DNA from: Peptococcaceae bacterium BRH_c23
Lineage (GTDB): Bacteria; Bacillota_B; Desulfitobacteriia; Desulfitobacteriales; Desulfitobacteriaceae
Assembly (NCBI GenBank): GCA_000961805.1
Contig: LADV01000058.1
Span: forward strand, 1-11,953
DNA: 11,953 nucleotides
Direction of reading: 5' to 3'
Each line of letters starts with the position of its first letter. Position 1 is the first letter of the stretch. The notes beneath the pieces are model-generated. The model made no database searches. It was not told the origin of the DNA and saw only the letters and a list, made by a program, of their open reading frames with translations. This document shows positions 1 through 6,970 of this stretch, in pieces. Made by a program: the position numbers and the translations under genes.

Positions 1-731
1 CTTTTAAAATGCTTATTTAAATGTGTTAAATCAACAAAACCACATTCTGCTACTGCCGAATAAACATCTTTGTTTTTTTCTATTAGCTGCTTTGCAAGTT
101 CTACCCTGCAGTTTAGAAAATATTGATATGGCGAAATTCCAGTACCGGCTTTAAACATTCTGATAAACTGAAATTTTGAAATATCAAGTTCTCTACAAAT
201 GTCATCAAGTCTTAGTACATTTTCCAGGCTGGAATGAATCATATCCTTTGCTTTTTTGGTTAGATCATTATCCTTCCTGTAACTCATAAAAAGATTGGGC
301 TGGGTAAAGCTATCGGCAAGAGATAAAAGCAATTCACTGCACAATGCTTCATCTTTTCCGCTTAATATTGCACAAGAAAGGTTTAGTATTCTTTGTTCAA
401 GCCTGTAATTATATACAATTGGAGAAGAGAAGCGGACTATATCCTTCTTTTGAAGAATCTCTAAAAACAGTTTTGGCTCAATATATACCATAACATAATC
501 AATACCTGTCTTATCATGTGCCATACCGTCATGCGGCTGTTCCGGATTAAAAAGCATAACACCATTTTGATATGATGATTGAAAATTACCATCTAAGTTA
601 TACTGCTGAATACCTCGCAGTGTTACACCTAATGCATACTCCTTGTGAGAGTGCTTTTTATATTTAAAATCAGCAAAGCTTGCTGACAACGCAGTAACAC
701 CAGTTGATTTTTTATATATAAATCTATCCAT
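1..731 (-). CDS. AraC-family transcriptional regulator (partial, runs off left edge)
   Basis: The first 243 codons are visible; the C-terminus lies beyond the window. The N-terminal half (about residues 1-150) has the look of an AraC cupin-type ligand-binding domain, with HSHKEY near residue 28 and FNPEQPHDG near 61. Residues about 160-243 form the two-helix-turn-helix DNA-binding domain: RLDDICRELDISKFQFIRMF, then GTGISPYQYF, then VAECGFVDLTHLNKHFK. Roughly 20-40 residues should be missing. The ATG is set by a GAGGTGA ribosome site that overlaps the stop of the upstream LysE-type gene. The stop and this ATG are only 5 bases apart, so the two are probably co-transcribed and translationally coupled. 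AraC regulators next to LysE exporters usually control the exporter; that role is inferred here. Codons are markedly AT-rich compared with genes from 3646 onward. Confidence 0.9.
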   Translation of the reverse strand, partial: MDRFIYKKSTGVTALSASFADFKYKKHSHKEYALGVTLRGIQQYNLDGNFQSSYQNGVMLFNPEQPHDGMAHDKTGIDYVMVYIEPKLFLEILQKKDIVRFSSPIVYNYRLEQRILNLSCAILSGKDEALCSELLLSLADSFTQPNLFMSYRKDNDLTKKAKDMIHSSLENVLRLDDICRELDISKFQFIRMFKAGTGISPYQYFLNCRVELAKQLIEKNKDVYSAVAECGFVDLTHLNKHFK

Positions 732-736
732 ATGAA

Positions 737-1333
737 TCACCTCTTAATTAGCTCAATTACCCCAGATGCCATTATCGCAGAATAAACTAAAAATAATGCC
801 ATAACTATATTAACAGTCTTTTGAAATTTCTTCAAAAATTCCTTGAACATTACACCGAAGAGAACCCATGTAACAAATGCGCAAAATCCAATAATTATTA
901 TAGCTGCAGCAAATACTGCAAGTGCAGGCGGAGCAGTATAGTATGGCATAACAAAGCTTGGAATTACTGTCATTGTGAATAGTACGACTTTTGGATTTAC
1001 AAACTGCATAAGGAAGCCAGAAACAAAAGTCGCAGTTTGTATCTCAGCCGACTCTGACACATCCATTTTGTATATTTGATAAGCAAGATAGAGCATATAG
1101 AAGCTTCCGATTATTTGCATAACAATTAAAATCTTTGGTATTATTGCTATAAGTACAGTATTCAACATAGCGGAAATACCAAGTAATAAACCAAAAGCAA
1201 TAGTTGCTCCATATGCATATTCCATTGCCTTTTTTGTCCCAAAATTATGTGCTGTGGACAATATAACAATATTTGTAGGCCCAGGTGTAAATGTAACAAT
1301 AAAGCAGTATATTAAAAAAGATGTAATATTCAT
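737..1333 (-). CDS. LysE/RhtB-family amino-acid exporter
   Basis: A 198-residue protein of the usual length for the LysE/RhtB superfamily, which exports amino acids or related small molecules through the cytoplasmic membrane. The family signature FTPGPTNI lies at residues 15-22 in the first membrane segment. Hydrophobic stretches follow at about 40-68, 70-90, 105-130, 135-165 and 170-195, consistent with about six transmembrane helices. The start is supported by AAAGGAG 7 bases or so upstream (plus-strand 1342-1348). It is the first gene of a two-gene unit with the AraC-type regulator. The substrate cannot be told from the sequence. The gene is very AT-rich, like its partner, so the pair may have been acquired together. 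Confidence 0.93.
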   Translation of the reverse strand: MNITSFLIYCFIVTFTPGPTNIVILSTAHNFGTKKAMEYAYGATIAFGLLLGISAMLNTVLIAIIPKILIVMQIIGSFYMLYLAYQIYKMDVSESAEIQTATFVSGFLMQFVNPKVVLFTMTVIPSFVMPYYTAPPALAVFAAAIIIIGFCAFVTWVLFGVMFKEFLKKFQKTVNIVMALFLVYSAIMASGVIELIKR

Positions 1334-1364
1334 GAAGCAAACTCCTTTGAAAGTATTTTCTTGA

Positions 1365-1370
1365 ATTATA
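1365..1370 (-). promoter_or_regulatory. Possible -10 box for the LysE/AraC unit
   Basis: A perfect TATAAT on the minus strand lies about 32 bases upstream of the LysE-type start codon. No convincing -35 box is found 16-18 bases further upstream (TATATG at best), so this is a weak promoter or one needing an activator, which would fit control by the adjacent AraC protein. Confidence 0.35.
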
Positions 1371-1444
1371 CATCTTAAAATTTAAGGCATATAGTATGTT
1401 ATTGCAGAGCTAGCTTTTTTGTATCATAAGCCTAATACACGAGG

Positions 1445-1450
1445 TATAAT
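1445..1450 (+). promoter_or_regulatory. Possible -10 box upstream of the F420-dehydrogenase-beta pseudogene
   Basis: A perfect TATAAT on the plus strand sits 58 bases before the ATG at 1509. The best -35 candidate, TTGTAT at 1419-1424, is 20 bases away, which is wider than usual. It would fire divergently from the LysE/AraC unit. Confidence 0.3.
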
Positions 1451-1508
1451 TGACTCAGAAAACTGTGACTCATTTGTAGGATGTGAAGTAGTGAAGGGGT
1501 ATGTAATC

Positions 1509-2427
1509 ATGAAATCAGTTTACCTAAGAAAAGAGGATTGCTGCGGGTGCAGTGCTTGTTACAGCGTCTGCGCCAAACAAGCCATTACCATGAAGCCGGA
1601 CGAGGAAGGTTTTTTGTATCCAGAAATTGACCAGGCCTGTTGCGTTGCTTGTGGCAGGTGTACCCAAATCTGTCCATTAACACATAAAGGTAATCACAAA
1701 AATAGTGGTATGCCCCGCTTTTATGCGGCGCGCCATAAATCACAGGAGGTTTTGTGGCAATCGACATCAGGGGGCGCATTTACTGCTATTTCTGATGCTA
1801 TTCTCCGGCAGAACGGTGTAATTTATGGTGCGGATTATGACGAGGACTTTCATGTTCTTCATCATCGGGCGGAAACGCCCGAGCAGCGGGACAGGATGCG
1901 AATTTCTAAATATGTGCAGAGCGATATGGGGGATACCTATGCTCAGATTAAGGCGGACTTGCAAAAGGATCGCATGGTTCTTTTCACCGGAACCCCTTGC
2001 CAGGCCGCAGGGCTGCGCGGATTTATGGGCACTTCATCGCTTATGGACCGGTTATATATTTGCGATTTGATTTGTCATAGTATTCCCAGCCCGCTAATCT
2101 GGGAGGAATATAAACGGTTAGTTGAACGAGAAAAAGGTGGAAAGCTTGTCAGTGTACAATTTCGTTCGAAGAGAGACGGTTGGAGCCGTGCAAACAGCAA
2201 TAAGGGGTTTCTTTTTACGACAGATCAAAGCCCAGAAATACATGAGGATAATCATTTTCATCAGTTGTTCATTAAAAGAACTGTACACGGAAGAGCGTCC
2301 AAAGGAAGAAGCACTTAACGAACAAAAACGCCTGCGTGAACCATCCCAATTTCCTGAAAACCGTAACCTTTTTTGGGAGGATTACAGACGTTTCGGGTTT
2401 GAATACGTTATTGGGAAAATAGAATAA
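1509..2427 (+). pseudogene. Ferredoxin / coenzyme F420 hydrogenase-dehydrogenase beta-subunit family gene, internally deleted
   Basis: The ATG at 1509 is preceded by AAGGGG at 9 bases. An upstream in-frame TTG at 1419 exists, but the family begins at the ATG. The N-terminus carries two 4Fe-4S cluster motifs: CCGCSACYSVC at residues about 11-21 and CCVACGRCTQIC at about 43-54. The family domain follows, with STSGGAFTAI and LFTGTPCQAAGL. Proteins of this family transfer electrons between ferredoxin-type clusters and flavin and often sit in polysaccharide or redox loci. The reading frame is normal up to about 2276 (HQLFIK) and then runs into a stop at 2318. The family's C-terminal end appears in the +1 frame right after it (ELYTEERPKEEALN ... 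NRNLFWEDYRRFGFEY) and ends at 2427. About 60-80 codons, including the cysteine-rich third cluster region, seem to have been lost at about 2271-2281. The product is probably not functional. Confidence 0.82.
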
Positions 2428-2505
2428 AAAAACATGAACGAGATAAAGACGTAGCTCGCTCTCAAATCCTTGATTAGGCAATTGTTAAATGAGTATGGGC
2501 ACTAA

Positions 2506-2661
2506 TTTTGGATAATTGCGTATTATTGTGTGTTTTCAGAAGAAACGATTGCACTAGTAATAAAATTGAAAGGACAAGGTATATCAGAATTTGTTTTATT
2601 TCAAAAAGAAAAGGCCTTAATTCATAAGACCGTAGACGAGAAAACTATTGCTTGTTTTTAG
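2506..2661 (+). other. Unassigned open frame without ATG, possible gene remnant
   Basis: An open frame of 51 codons follows an in-frame TAA and ends at TAG 2659-2661, overlapping the tail of the minus-strand DUF2892 gene. The only usual start codon in a plausible place is GTG 2530, with no good ribosome site. The inferred peptide (SEETIALVIKLKGQG ... HKTVDEKTIACF) has protein-like composition but matches no family I recognise. It may be the end of a decayed gene or chance. Confidence 0.2.
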
Positions 2662-2839
2662 CATCGCAAGTCGAAATTCCTAAGACATCACTAACGGGAC
2701 AATAACGAATTGAACCTGTTATTATTGGCGCGAGTCCAATAAGCCCCCACCAACTTCTAAAGTATAAACCTAAAAGAACGATCGCTGCGCCGATTACAAT
2801 TCTAACAATTTGCTCGGTTTTACCAACATTACATTTCAT
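2645..2839 (-). CDS. DUF2892 / YgaP-like transmembrane protein
   Basis: A 64-residue protein with the typical form of DUF2892 (YgaP transmembrane-domain) proteins: a short start MKCNVGKTEQIVRIVIG, two hydrophobic segments at about residues 12-26 and 31-45, and RYCPVSDVLGISTC at the end. The two cysteines in that tail (CP, TC) are usual in the family. It should be a small inner-membrane hairpin; in YgaP the domain is attached to a rhodanese, whereas the free-standing form has no firm role. GAGGTGA at 2847-2853 is a strong ribosome site and fixes the start. The upstream DNA contains a GC-rich hairpin (2866-2895). Confidence 0.85.
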   Translation of the reverse strand: MKCNVGKTEQIVRIVIGAAIVLLGLYFRSWWGLIGLAPIITGSIRYCPVSDVLGISTCDAKNKQ

Positions 2840-2865
2840 TTTTAGATCACCTCATAGATATATTT

Positions 2866-2895
2866 CAAGGCGAAACCCGCCGGGGTGGCGTCTTG
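2866..2895. repeat. GC-rich hairpin containing copy 1 of a 13-base motif
   Basis: Positions 2866-2878 and 2883-2895 form a 13-step stem around a GCCG loop, with two opposed mismatches and one G-T pair. Inside it, 2877-2889 reads CCGCCGGGGTGGC, which recurs exactly at 3342-3354 in the same orientation. On the minus strand the hairpin falls in the leader of the DUF2892 gene, 13 bases before its ribosome site, so it could act on that gene's translation. No known riboswitch consensus fits. Confidence 0.5.
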
Positions 2896-2955
2896 CGAAA
2901 CTTGGACTTTTGTATATATCTAGCTTACTGGTATTTTGCCATGGACAATGATATA

Positions 2956-2984
2956 AAAGGCCAGTAATTAATTTACTGACCTTT
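2956..2984 (-). terminator. Rho-independent terminator of the spore-protein gene
   Basis: Two 12-base arms (2956-2967 and 2973-2984) around a 5-base loop. The single non-Watson-Crick position becomes a G-U pair only in minus-strand RNA, so the stem is continuous in that direction. It is followed there by TTATAT. It lies 22 bases past the stop of the minus-strand spore-protein gene. Confidence 0.7.
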
Positions 2985-3005
2985 GGATATATCTCGGATA
3001 GAAGA

Positions 3006-3155
3006 TTATTTTGTCTTTCCGAAACTTTCAAAAGTCTTTCTAACCATTTCCCCACCGACGGTACCATTCTGACGAGAAGTACTGTCTGGACCAAGAGTAA
3101 CACCCGTTTGAGCTGCTATTTGATTTTTGTCTACTGGTAATTTGTACTTAGCCAT
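3006..3155 (-). CDS. Short small acid-soluble spore protein, alpha/beta type
   Basis: A 49-residue protein. Residues 18-42 carry the alpha/beta-SASP core: GVTLGPDSTSR then QNGTVGGEMVRK, compare the family pattern GVNLGADTTSR..NGSVGGEM. These proteins coat spore DNA, shift it towards A form and protect it from UV; they are made in the forespore. AGGAGGT at 3164-3170 sets the ATG. Compared with the usual 60-70 residues, the N-terminal helix is cut short. The place of the GPR-protease site (Y-E/I-A in classic members) reads N11-Q12-I13-A14, so the glutamate before the cut is replaced by glutamine. It is a single-gene unit with its own terminator. The family call is strong; the function could differ because of the missing cut site. 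Confidence 0.88.
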   Translation of the reverse strand: MAKYKLPVDKNQIAAQTGVTLGPDSTSRQNGTVGGEMVRKTFESFGKTK

Positions 3156-3231
3156 GATCTAATACCTCCTTGTAGATTATTTTCTTACTGTATATTGATT
3201 TAATTCTGAAGCTTTGATTGCAATCATTAAT

Positions 3232-3262
3232 TATAATTTCTCCATAATAAGTGTAGATATTC
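3232..3262 (-). promoter_or_regulatory. Candidate forespore (sigma-G-like) promoter of the spore-protein gene
   Basis: On the minus strand GAATA (3258-3262) fits the sigma-G -35 pattern GHATR, and AATTATA (3232-3238) differs by one base from CATNNTA. The spacer is 19 bases, one or two longer than the optimum. A TATAAT overlaps the -10 (3230-3235), so a sigma-A reading is also possible. The site lies about 77 bases before the start codon. Confidence 0.3.
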
Positions 3263-3341
3263 AAGGAAACTATTGGATAATGATAAGTAAATGCATTCGA
3301 ATGATAAGGAGTAACCCCTAGTTTGTAAGCCTCGCGGCCCA

Positions 3342-3354
3342 CCGCCGGGGTGGC
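3342..3354 (+). repeat. Copy 2 of the 13-base motif CCGCCGGGGTGGC
   Basis: Identical to 2877-2889 and in the same orientation, 465 bases apart. Both copies lie at GC-rich hairpins in otherwise AT-rich spacer, flanking the spore-protein gene. The right flanks are also alike after one inserted base (GTCT). Confidence 0.6.
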
Positions 3355-3426
3355 TGTCTAACTGAATTCCGGTAGCTTTCCAATAAGGTTTCCGTTGCCG
3401 CCAGAAAGCAATAACTACTGCAACAG

Positions 3427-3458
3427 GCCCTGTCTCATCTTAAAGAGACAGGGCTTTT
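3427..3458 (+). terminator. Rho-independent terminator, plus strand
   Basis: A perfect 10-bp stem, GCCCTGTCTC (3427-3436) with GAGACAGGGC (3445-3454), loop of 8, followed by TTTT. There is no T tract on the other strand, so it works for plus-strand transcripts. Confidence 0.85.
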
Positions 3459-3528
3459 GCTATAAGATAACAATAGTTCGGCCAGTGGCAATAGTTGTTA
3501 GAATTTCCTGAGAATCATTGCCTTTGGA

Positions 3529-3557
3529 TTGACGGCAGGGTTTTCCGGAGTTACTCT
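3529..3557 (+). promoter_or_regulatory. Possible promoter of the acetyltransferase-fusion gene
   Basis: TTGACG (3529-3534), a 17-base spacer and TACTCT (3552-3557). The -35 is good, the -10 poor. It would give a leader of roughly 80 bases. Confidence 0.3.
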
Positions 3558-3645
3558 GCAGTAGAGAGGCGGATCACTTAGGGATGTCAGAGACGGTTAT
3601 TCCTGGGAAAATAGTCAGATTAGACAAAGAAATGAGTGGATAGCC

Positions 3646-5229
3646 ATGAAAAAGGTAACCCTGAAAAATGGCAGGGAATTTCTGATCAGAAAAGCAACTG
3701 AAAATGATGGGGAAGAAATGGCAAAGTTTAAAGTGTGCATAAGCGGGGAGTCGGACTTTCTCTCCTTTGGCAAGGGTGAGCTGGAAATAACCCCTGAAAC
3801 GGAGGGGAAAATCATTGGCTCTGAAAACGGAACGGATAACTCTGTGATCATCCTAGGCTTAATGGACGGCGAAATTGCAGGCTTTGTTACTTTTCAAGGC
3901 GGGACAAGGGTCAGGAAAAGACATGGGGGGGAAATGGGAATAGCTGTCCTCAGGAAGTATTGGGGCCTGGGAATAGGAGGCCTTCTTCTATTAGACCTGA
4001 AGGAGCTCGTGGATGAAAACTTGGTAAGCCTGAATCTTAAGCAGATTGCTTTAAATTTGATGTATGCCACCTATCAGGCTGCTGAGGGCAAGGCCAGGGC
4101 CGCTGCCCTCTACCAATATTTTTCCTGGGATATGTGTAAGGACATTAAGATTGAAGAATTGTTTACTGTCGGGCCGGAAGAGCTTAAAGGGACAGACGCC
4201 TTTATGGAGGAGTGGATCTCTTTTCTGAAAAAGACCCCCGGCGACAGGGCTGCGGACCTGCTCTCCGAAGCCTGTTTAGATGGAAAAGGCATCCGCTGTT
4301 TATGCGAGACAGCCCGGGAAGCAGGGACACGGCATCCTGCTTTATATGAACGCGCTTGTGCCTATCTCCTTGAAGAAGGAAAGGAGTTGGACTGTGAGCA
4401 GCTGGGATTGGAAGCTATTGAAATACTGCCCGAGAAGCTGGTTATCCGGGGCAGGATTGCGGATTTAACGGCGCAAGCCGCCACCCGGCTGAACCACCCG
4501 AAGGTTCTTGCAGAGTGCTATCAGGCAGCTTTTGACTCCCAATCAACGCTGAATCACTATTTGAGGTTGTTTGAACTGCCGGATTATGAGGACAGAGCGG
4601 ACAAAGGGGCTAAGTACGCCAAAATGTTGACGGACAATGTGAGTGGAGAAGGCTACTATAATAACAAGCAGATGCTGACTAATGCAATTTCCCAGGATCA
4701 GAAGAAGGTTATTCTCTTTTTCAACAGAGAGTTTGAGTTGATTTACCAAGAATGCCAAAGAGATAAAGATTTCTTGGGCTGGAGCAGTCAGTTTAAAGGA
4801 ATTGCCGTTCCCCTTTTTATGCTGTTGCTGGATCGAAGCCCTAAGCTTAGCAAAGCCGGGCACCAGCTGTTAAATGAATTGAAATTCCGGATAGGATTTA
4901 TGGAAGGCGATGGGGCAGATTTGGCGGCGCGGTTTTTATACTGGAAAGCAAAAGTGCCTTTATCGGATGAACATTATCAGAAATACCGACCATGGCTGGA
5001 GGCAGAAGTGGATAAAAGGGCGGAGGCGATTGTCGGAGGAGGTTATCGCAAAAGCTACTACAAGGCGGCTCTACTGATAACAGCTTTAGGGGAAACCATG
5101 GAGTCGAATGGAAAGCTGAATGGAAGGCGGGCCTTGATTGATCACTATAAAAAGCTGTATCCCAGAAAACGAGCCTTTAAAGGGGAGATTGATATGTTTT
5201 TGTTAGAAGTTAATTTAGAGAGAATTTAA
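3646..5229 (+). CDS. GNAT acetyltransferase domain fused to a long helical region
   Basis: A 527-residue protein of two unlike parts. Residues 1 to about 137 are a GNAT N-acetyltransferase: beta strand FLIRKATENDGEEM, GEIAGFVTF at about 77-85, and the acetyl-CoA motif LRKYWGLGIGGLLL at about 101-114, ending at QIALN. The last GNAT strand-helix (the usual N-x-x-A-x-x-LY-x-x-x-GF) is not seen. From about residue 139 (MYATYQAAEGKARAAALYQYF) to the end lies a helix-rich region with tandem helical-repeat features, such as ALYERACAYLLEEGKE and EKLVIRGRIADLTAQAA. From memory this resembles the C-terminal part of clostridial SWIM zinc-finger proteins, but no SWIM CxC..CxH motif is present. Either a natural two-domain protein or a deletion fusion at about nt 4057-4065. 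The ATG has a weak ribosome site (GAGTGG). The frame is open throughout. Acetyl acceptor unknown. Confidence 0.75.
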   Translation: MKKVTLKNGREFLIRKATENDGEEMAKFKVCISGESDFLSFGKGELEITPETEGKIIGSENGTDNSVIILGLMDGEIAGFVTFQGGTRVRKRHGGEMGIAVLRKYWGLGIGGLLLLDLKELVDENLVSLNLKQIALNLMYATYQAAEGKARAAALYQYFSWDMCKDIKIEELFTVGPEELKGTDAFMEEWISFLKKTPGDRAADLLSEACLDGKGIRCLCETAREAGTRHPALYERACAYLLEEGKELDCEQLGLEAIEILPEKLVIRGRIADLTAQAATRLNHPKVLAECYQAAFDSQSTLNHYLRLFELPDYEDRADKGAKYAKMLTDNVSGEGYYNNKQMLTNAISQDQKKVILFFNREFELIYQECQRDKDFLGWSSQFKGIAVPLFMLLLDRSPKLSKAGHQLLNELKFRIGFMEGDGADLAARFLYWKAKVPLSDEHYQKYRPWLEAEVDKRAEAIVGGGYRKSYYKAALLITALGETMESNGKLNGRRALIDHYKKLYPRKRAFKGEIDMFLLEVNLERI

Positions 5230-5292
5230 GGTTAACGCTGATGAATCTGATCGTCTCATGTCCTTAATGAACTTTCATTAGGGTATATAATA

Positions 5293-5667
5293 GTGGGATC
5301 CACCGACTTTACATTGAACGACAGGACTATCCATTATGGATCAGGTGACGGTGTCATTATACTACCATTGATGACTCACAGATGTGCACCGAAAGATATC
5401 AACCATTGGGCATATGTTATGTTGTTTGTTGATCCCAGTTACTACAGTTATTTAGAGCCTTCATTTGGTATTTTATTCAGTGTGATCTTTGTCGGAGAGA
5501 CATTAACACTCCCTCAGATTATGGGCGGTATTTTGATATTGGGGTCAACCTATATTGGGGAAATGCTTAAGGATGGAAAATTATCTAACATTGATACGTG
5601 CATGGAGCAACAAAATAATAAACAGAATAGCAAAAAGGCAGCGCTTTTTTTACGAGAAAGGAGCTGA
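5293..5667 (+). pseudogene. Chimeric remnant: AraC N-terminal piece fused to EamA/DMT transporter C-terminus
   Basis: An open frame of 124 codons starting at GTG. Residues about 5-48 look like an AraC sugar-binding (cupin) domain interior: TIHYGSGDGVIILPLMTHR, then INHWAYVMLFVDPSYY. From about residue 51 the text is the end of an EamA/DMT drug-metabolite transporter: YLEPSFGILFSVIFVGETLT and the last membrane helix IMGGILILGSTYIGEML. The switch lies near nt 5437-5455. Neither part could work: the AraC piece lacks DNA-binding helices and the transporter keeps about two of ten membrane helices. There is no clear ribosome site before the GTG. The missing AraC tail may be the piece just downstream on the other strand. 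Confidence 0.7.
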
Positions 5668-5676
5668 AAGAGTATC

Positions 5677-5862
5677 TCAGGCAATAACATGCAATTTCTT
5701 GTCATAACCATTATCCAGCAAATTTTTGATATAACCCGTAGGCGTTAAACCCGAAAGGTTCATAAATTCTTTGATAAAATGGGACTGATCATAATATCCG
5801 GCGTCCAAGGCAGTATCCGTGCAGTTAATGCTGTGGATGGAATTAATCAGATTGCTGACTGA
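5677..5862 (-). pseudogene. AraC-family C-terminal helix-turn-helix fragment
   Basis: The minus strand is open for 61 codons before a TGA at 5677-5679 and bounded upstream by an in-frame TAA. It reads CTDTALDAGYYDQSHFIKEF, then MNLSGLTPTGYIKNLL, the hallmark second helix-turn-helix of AraC proteins (compare A-x-x-x-GY-x-D-Q-S-H-F and G-x-TP). Similarity fades upstream of about 5835-5855, where the frame meets the plus-strand histidine-kinase remnant. It is convergent, with a 9-base gap, to the EamA tail. It has the same family as the AraC head at 5293, in opposite orientation. Confidence 0.75.
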
Positions 5863-6937
5863 TTAGATGAATTAAACATAGCTTCCGATCAAGTAAATTA
5901 CATCATACGGGATTTGGGGGATAAGACGTATTTATTTATAACGAAGAAAGTTGATTTGGATCACAATACCTATAAGGTTTCTTATGCTAAGGATATTTCG
6001 AGTATTTATAACAATCGAGAAAACCTGTTAAACCTTCTGCTCAGGTTAAATCTTCTTGTCTCAGGAATTTGGTCATCGTAACCATCGTATTAAGTAAATT
6101 TATCGTAAAGCCCATTAATAAGCTGATCCAATCAACCCAGACCATAGCCGAGGGGAATTTTAGCGCAAGAGTCAAGGTAATGTCCAATGATGAGATCGGG
6201 TTGCTGTCCAAAAATTTCAATTCGATGGCTGGCGTGGTCGAAGATAAAATAAACCAGCTGGAAAAAATCTCAGAGGACAAGCAACGTTTTATTGATAACC
6301 TGGCCCATGAACTAAGGACTCCCTTAACCTCCATCATTGGCTATGCTGATTATCTCCGAACTAATAAATATGATGAAGAGATTTTTATCAACTCGTTAAG
6401 CTTTATCTATGAAGAAGGAAAACGACTGGAAAAACTGGCATTGACCTTAATGGATCTGATTGTGCTGAGGAAAGAAGATTTTGTGATGAAAGAAGAGAAC
6501 CCTGAAGAGCTTTTCATCGATCTTAAAAATTCCTTTACCCCCAAGTTGGAGCTGAAAAATATCCATCTGGAACTATCGGCCGAGCCTCTTCGTCTTTTGA
6601 TGAATAAGTATTTGATGAAAATTATACTGGCCAACCTGGTTGACAATGCGATTAAAGCCTCGAAGAGCGGGGATAAAATAGCCCTAAGCTTGCATAGGGA
6701 TACTGAAGCAACTATAATTCTGGAAATCAAAGATACAGGGACTGGTATTTCTGCAGAAGACATCACAAAGGTTTTTGAGCCATTCTTTACTGCCGATAAA
6801 TCCAGATCAAGGGCTAATGGCGGGGTGGGCCTTGGCTTTCATTATGTGCAGAAATCGCCACAATTCATGATGCTGAACTTAAAATAGAAAGTAAGCTGAA
6901 CGAAGGTACAATGATAAAAATAATATTTAATCCTTAA
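5863..6937 (+). pseudogene. Sensor histidine kinase, 5'-truncated and twice frameshifted
   Basis: Three frames join to one HAMP/HisKA/HATPase sensor kinase. The first (5863 to about 6069) gives the end of the extracellular sensor and part of the second membrane helix (LLRLNLLVSGI). The second (about 6069-6836) continues with VIVTIVLSKFIVKPINKLI (membrane/HAMP), the H box DNLAHELRTPLTSIIGYADY, the N box NLVDNAIKAS, DTGTGIS (G1) and FEPFFTADKS. The third frame (to TAA 6935-6937) supplies SLCAEIATIHDAELKIE and EGTMIKIIFNP after the G2 motif NGGVGLG. Each break is mended by adding one T to a T run (at 6068-6070 and 6836-6838). The first membrane helix and start are missing at the left junction. 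The catalytic His and ATP-site motifs are intact, so decay is recent. No response-regulator gene is adjacent. Confidence 0.85.
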
Positions 6938-6970
6938 AAGCAAAGCGATGGAGCTTATCACTGTGTAAGG

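Larger units (their letters stand above)
3310..3458 (+). ncRNA. Candidate small RNA ending at a strong terminator
   Basis: The interval 3156-3645 has no convincing gene. A plus-strand terminator (3427-3458) sits in it, but the nearest plus-strand gene upstream is the pseudogene ending at 2427, about 1 kb away, with only minus-strand genes between. This suggests a plus-strand transcript. It would include a hairpin at 3339-3353 (CCACC, loop GCCGG, GGTGG) with copy 2 of the 13-base motif (3342-3354), then a G/C-richer stretch with possible pairing between 3372-3378 (GCTTTCC) and GGAAAC-like partners. The 5' end is a guess and no clear promoter was found. I could not match it to a known RNA family. 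Confidence 0.35.

Noticed and set aside
2877..2895. GCCGGGGTGGCG resembles the 5' end of many bacterial tRNA-Leu genes.
   Set aside because: The match stops after about 12 bases; no D-arm, anticodon arm or T-arm follows at either copy.
2852..3103. 83-codon minus-strand frame.
   Set aside because: It is a shadow of the spore-protein gene and its terminator in another frame.
3148..3342. 64-codon minus-strand frame upstream of the spore protein.
   Set aside because: It overlaps the ribosome site and start of the spore-protein gene, lacks its own ribosome site and shows no protein-like motif.
3330..3360. Resemblance to the second half of a class-I cyclic-di-GMP riboswitch (AGCCTC..GGCC..GGGGT).
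   Set aside because: The conserved GGCAAA and GACGCAAAGCC parts and the needed pairing are missing.
5286..5291. TATAAT just before the chimeric AraC/EamA frame.
   Set aside because: It lies one base from the apparent start codon and has no -35, so it cannot be that frame's promoter.
5803..5862. Plus-strand frame with IRAVNAVDGINQIAD as part of the kinase sensor.
   Set aside because: It is the complement of a clear AraC helix-turn-helix and is separated by a stop from the kinase frame.
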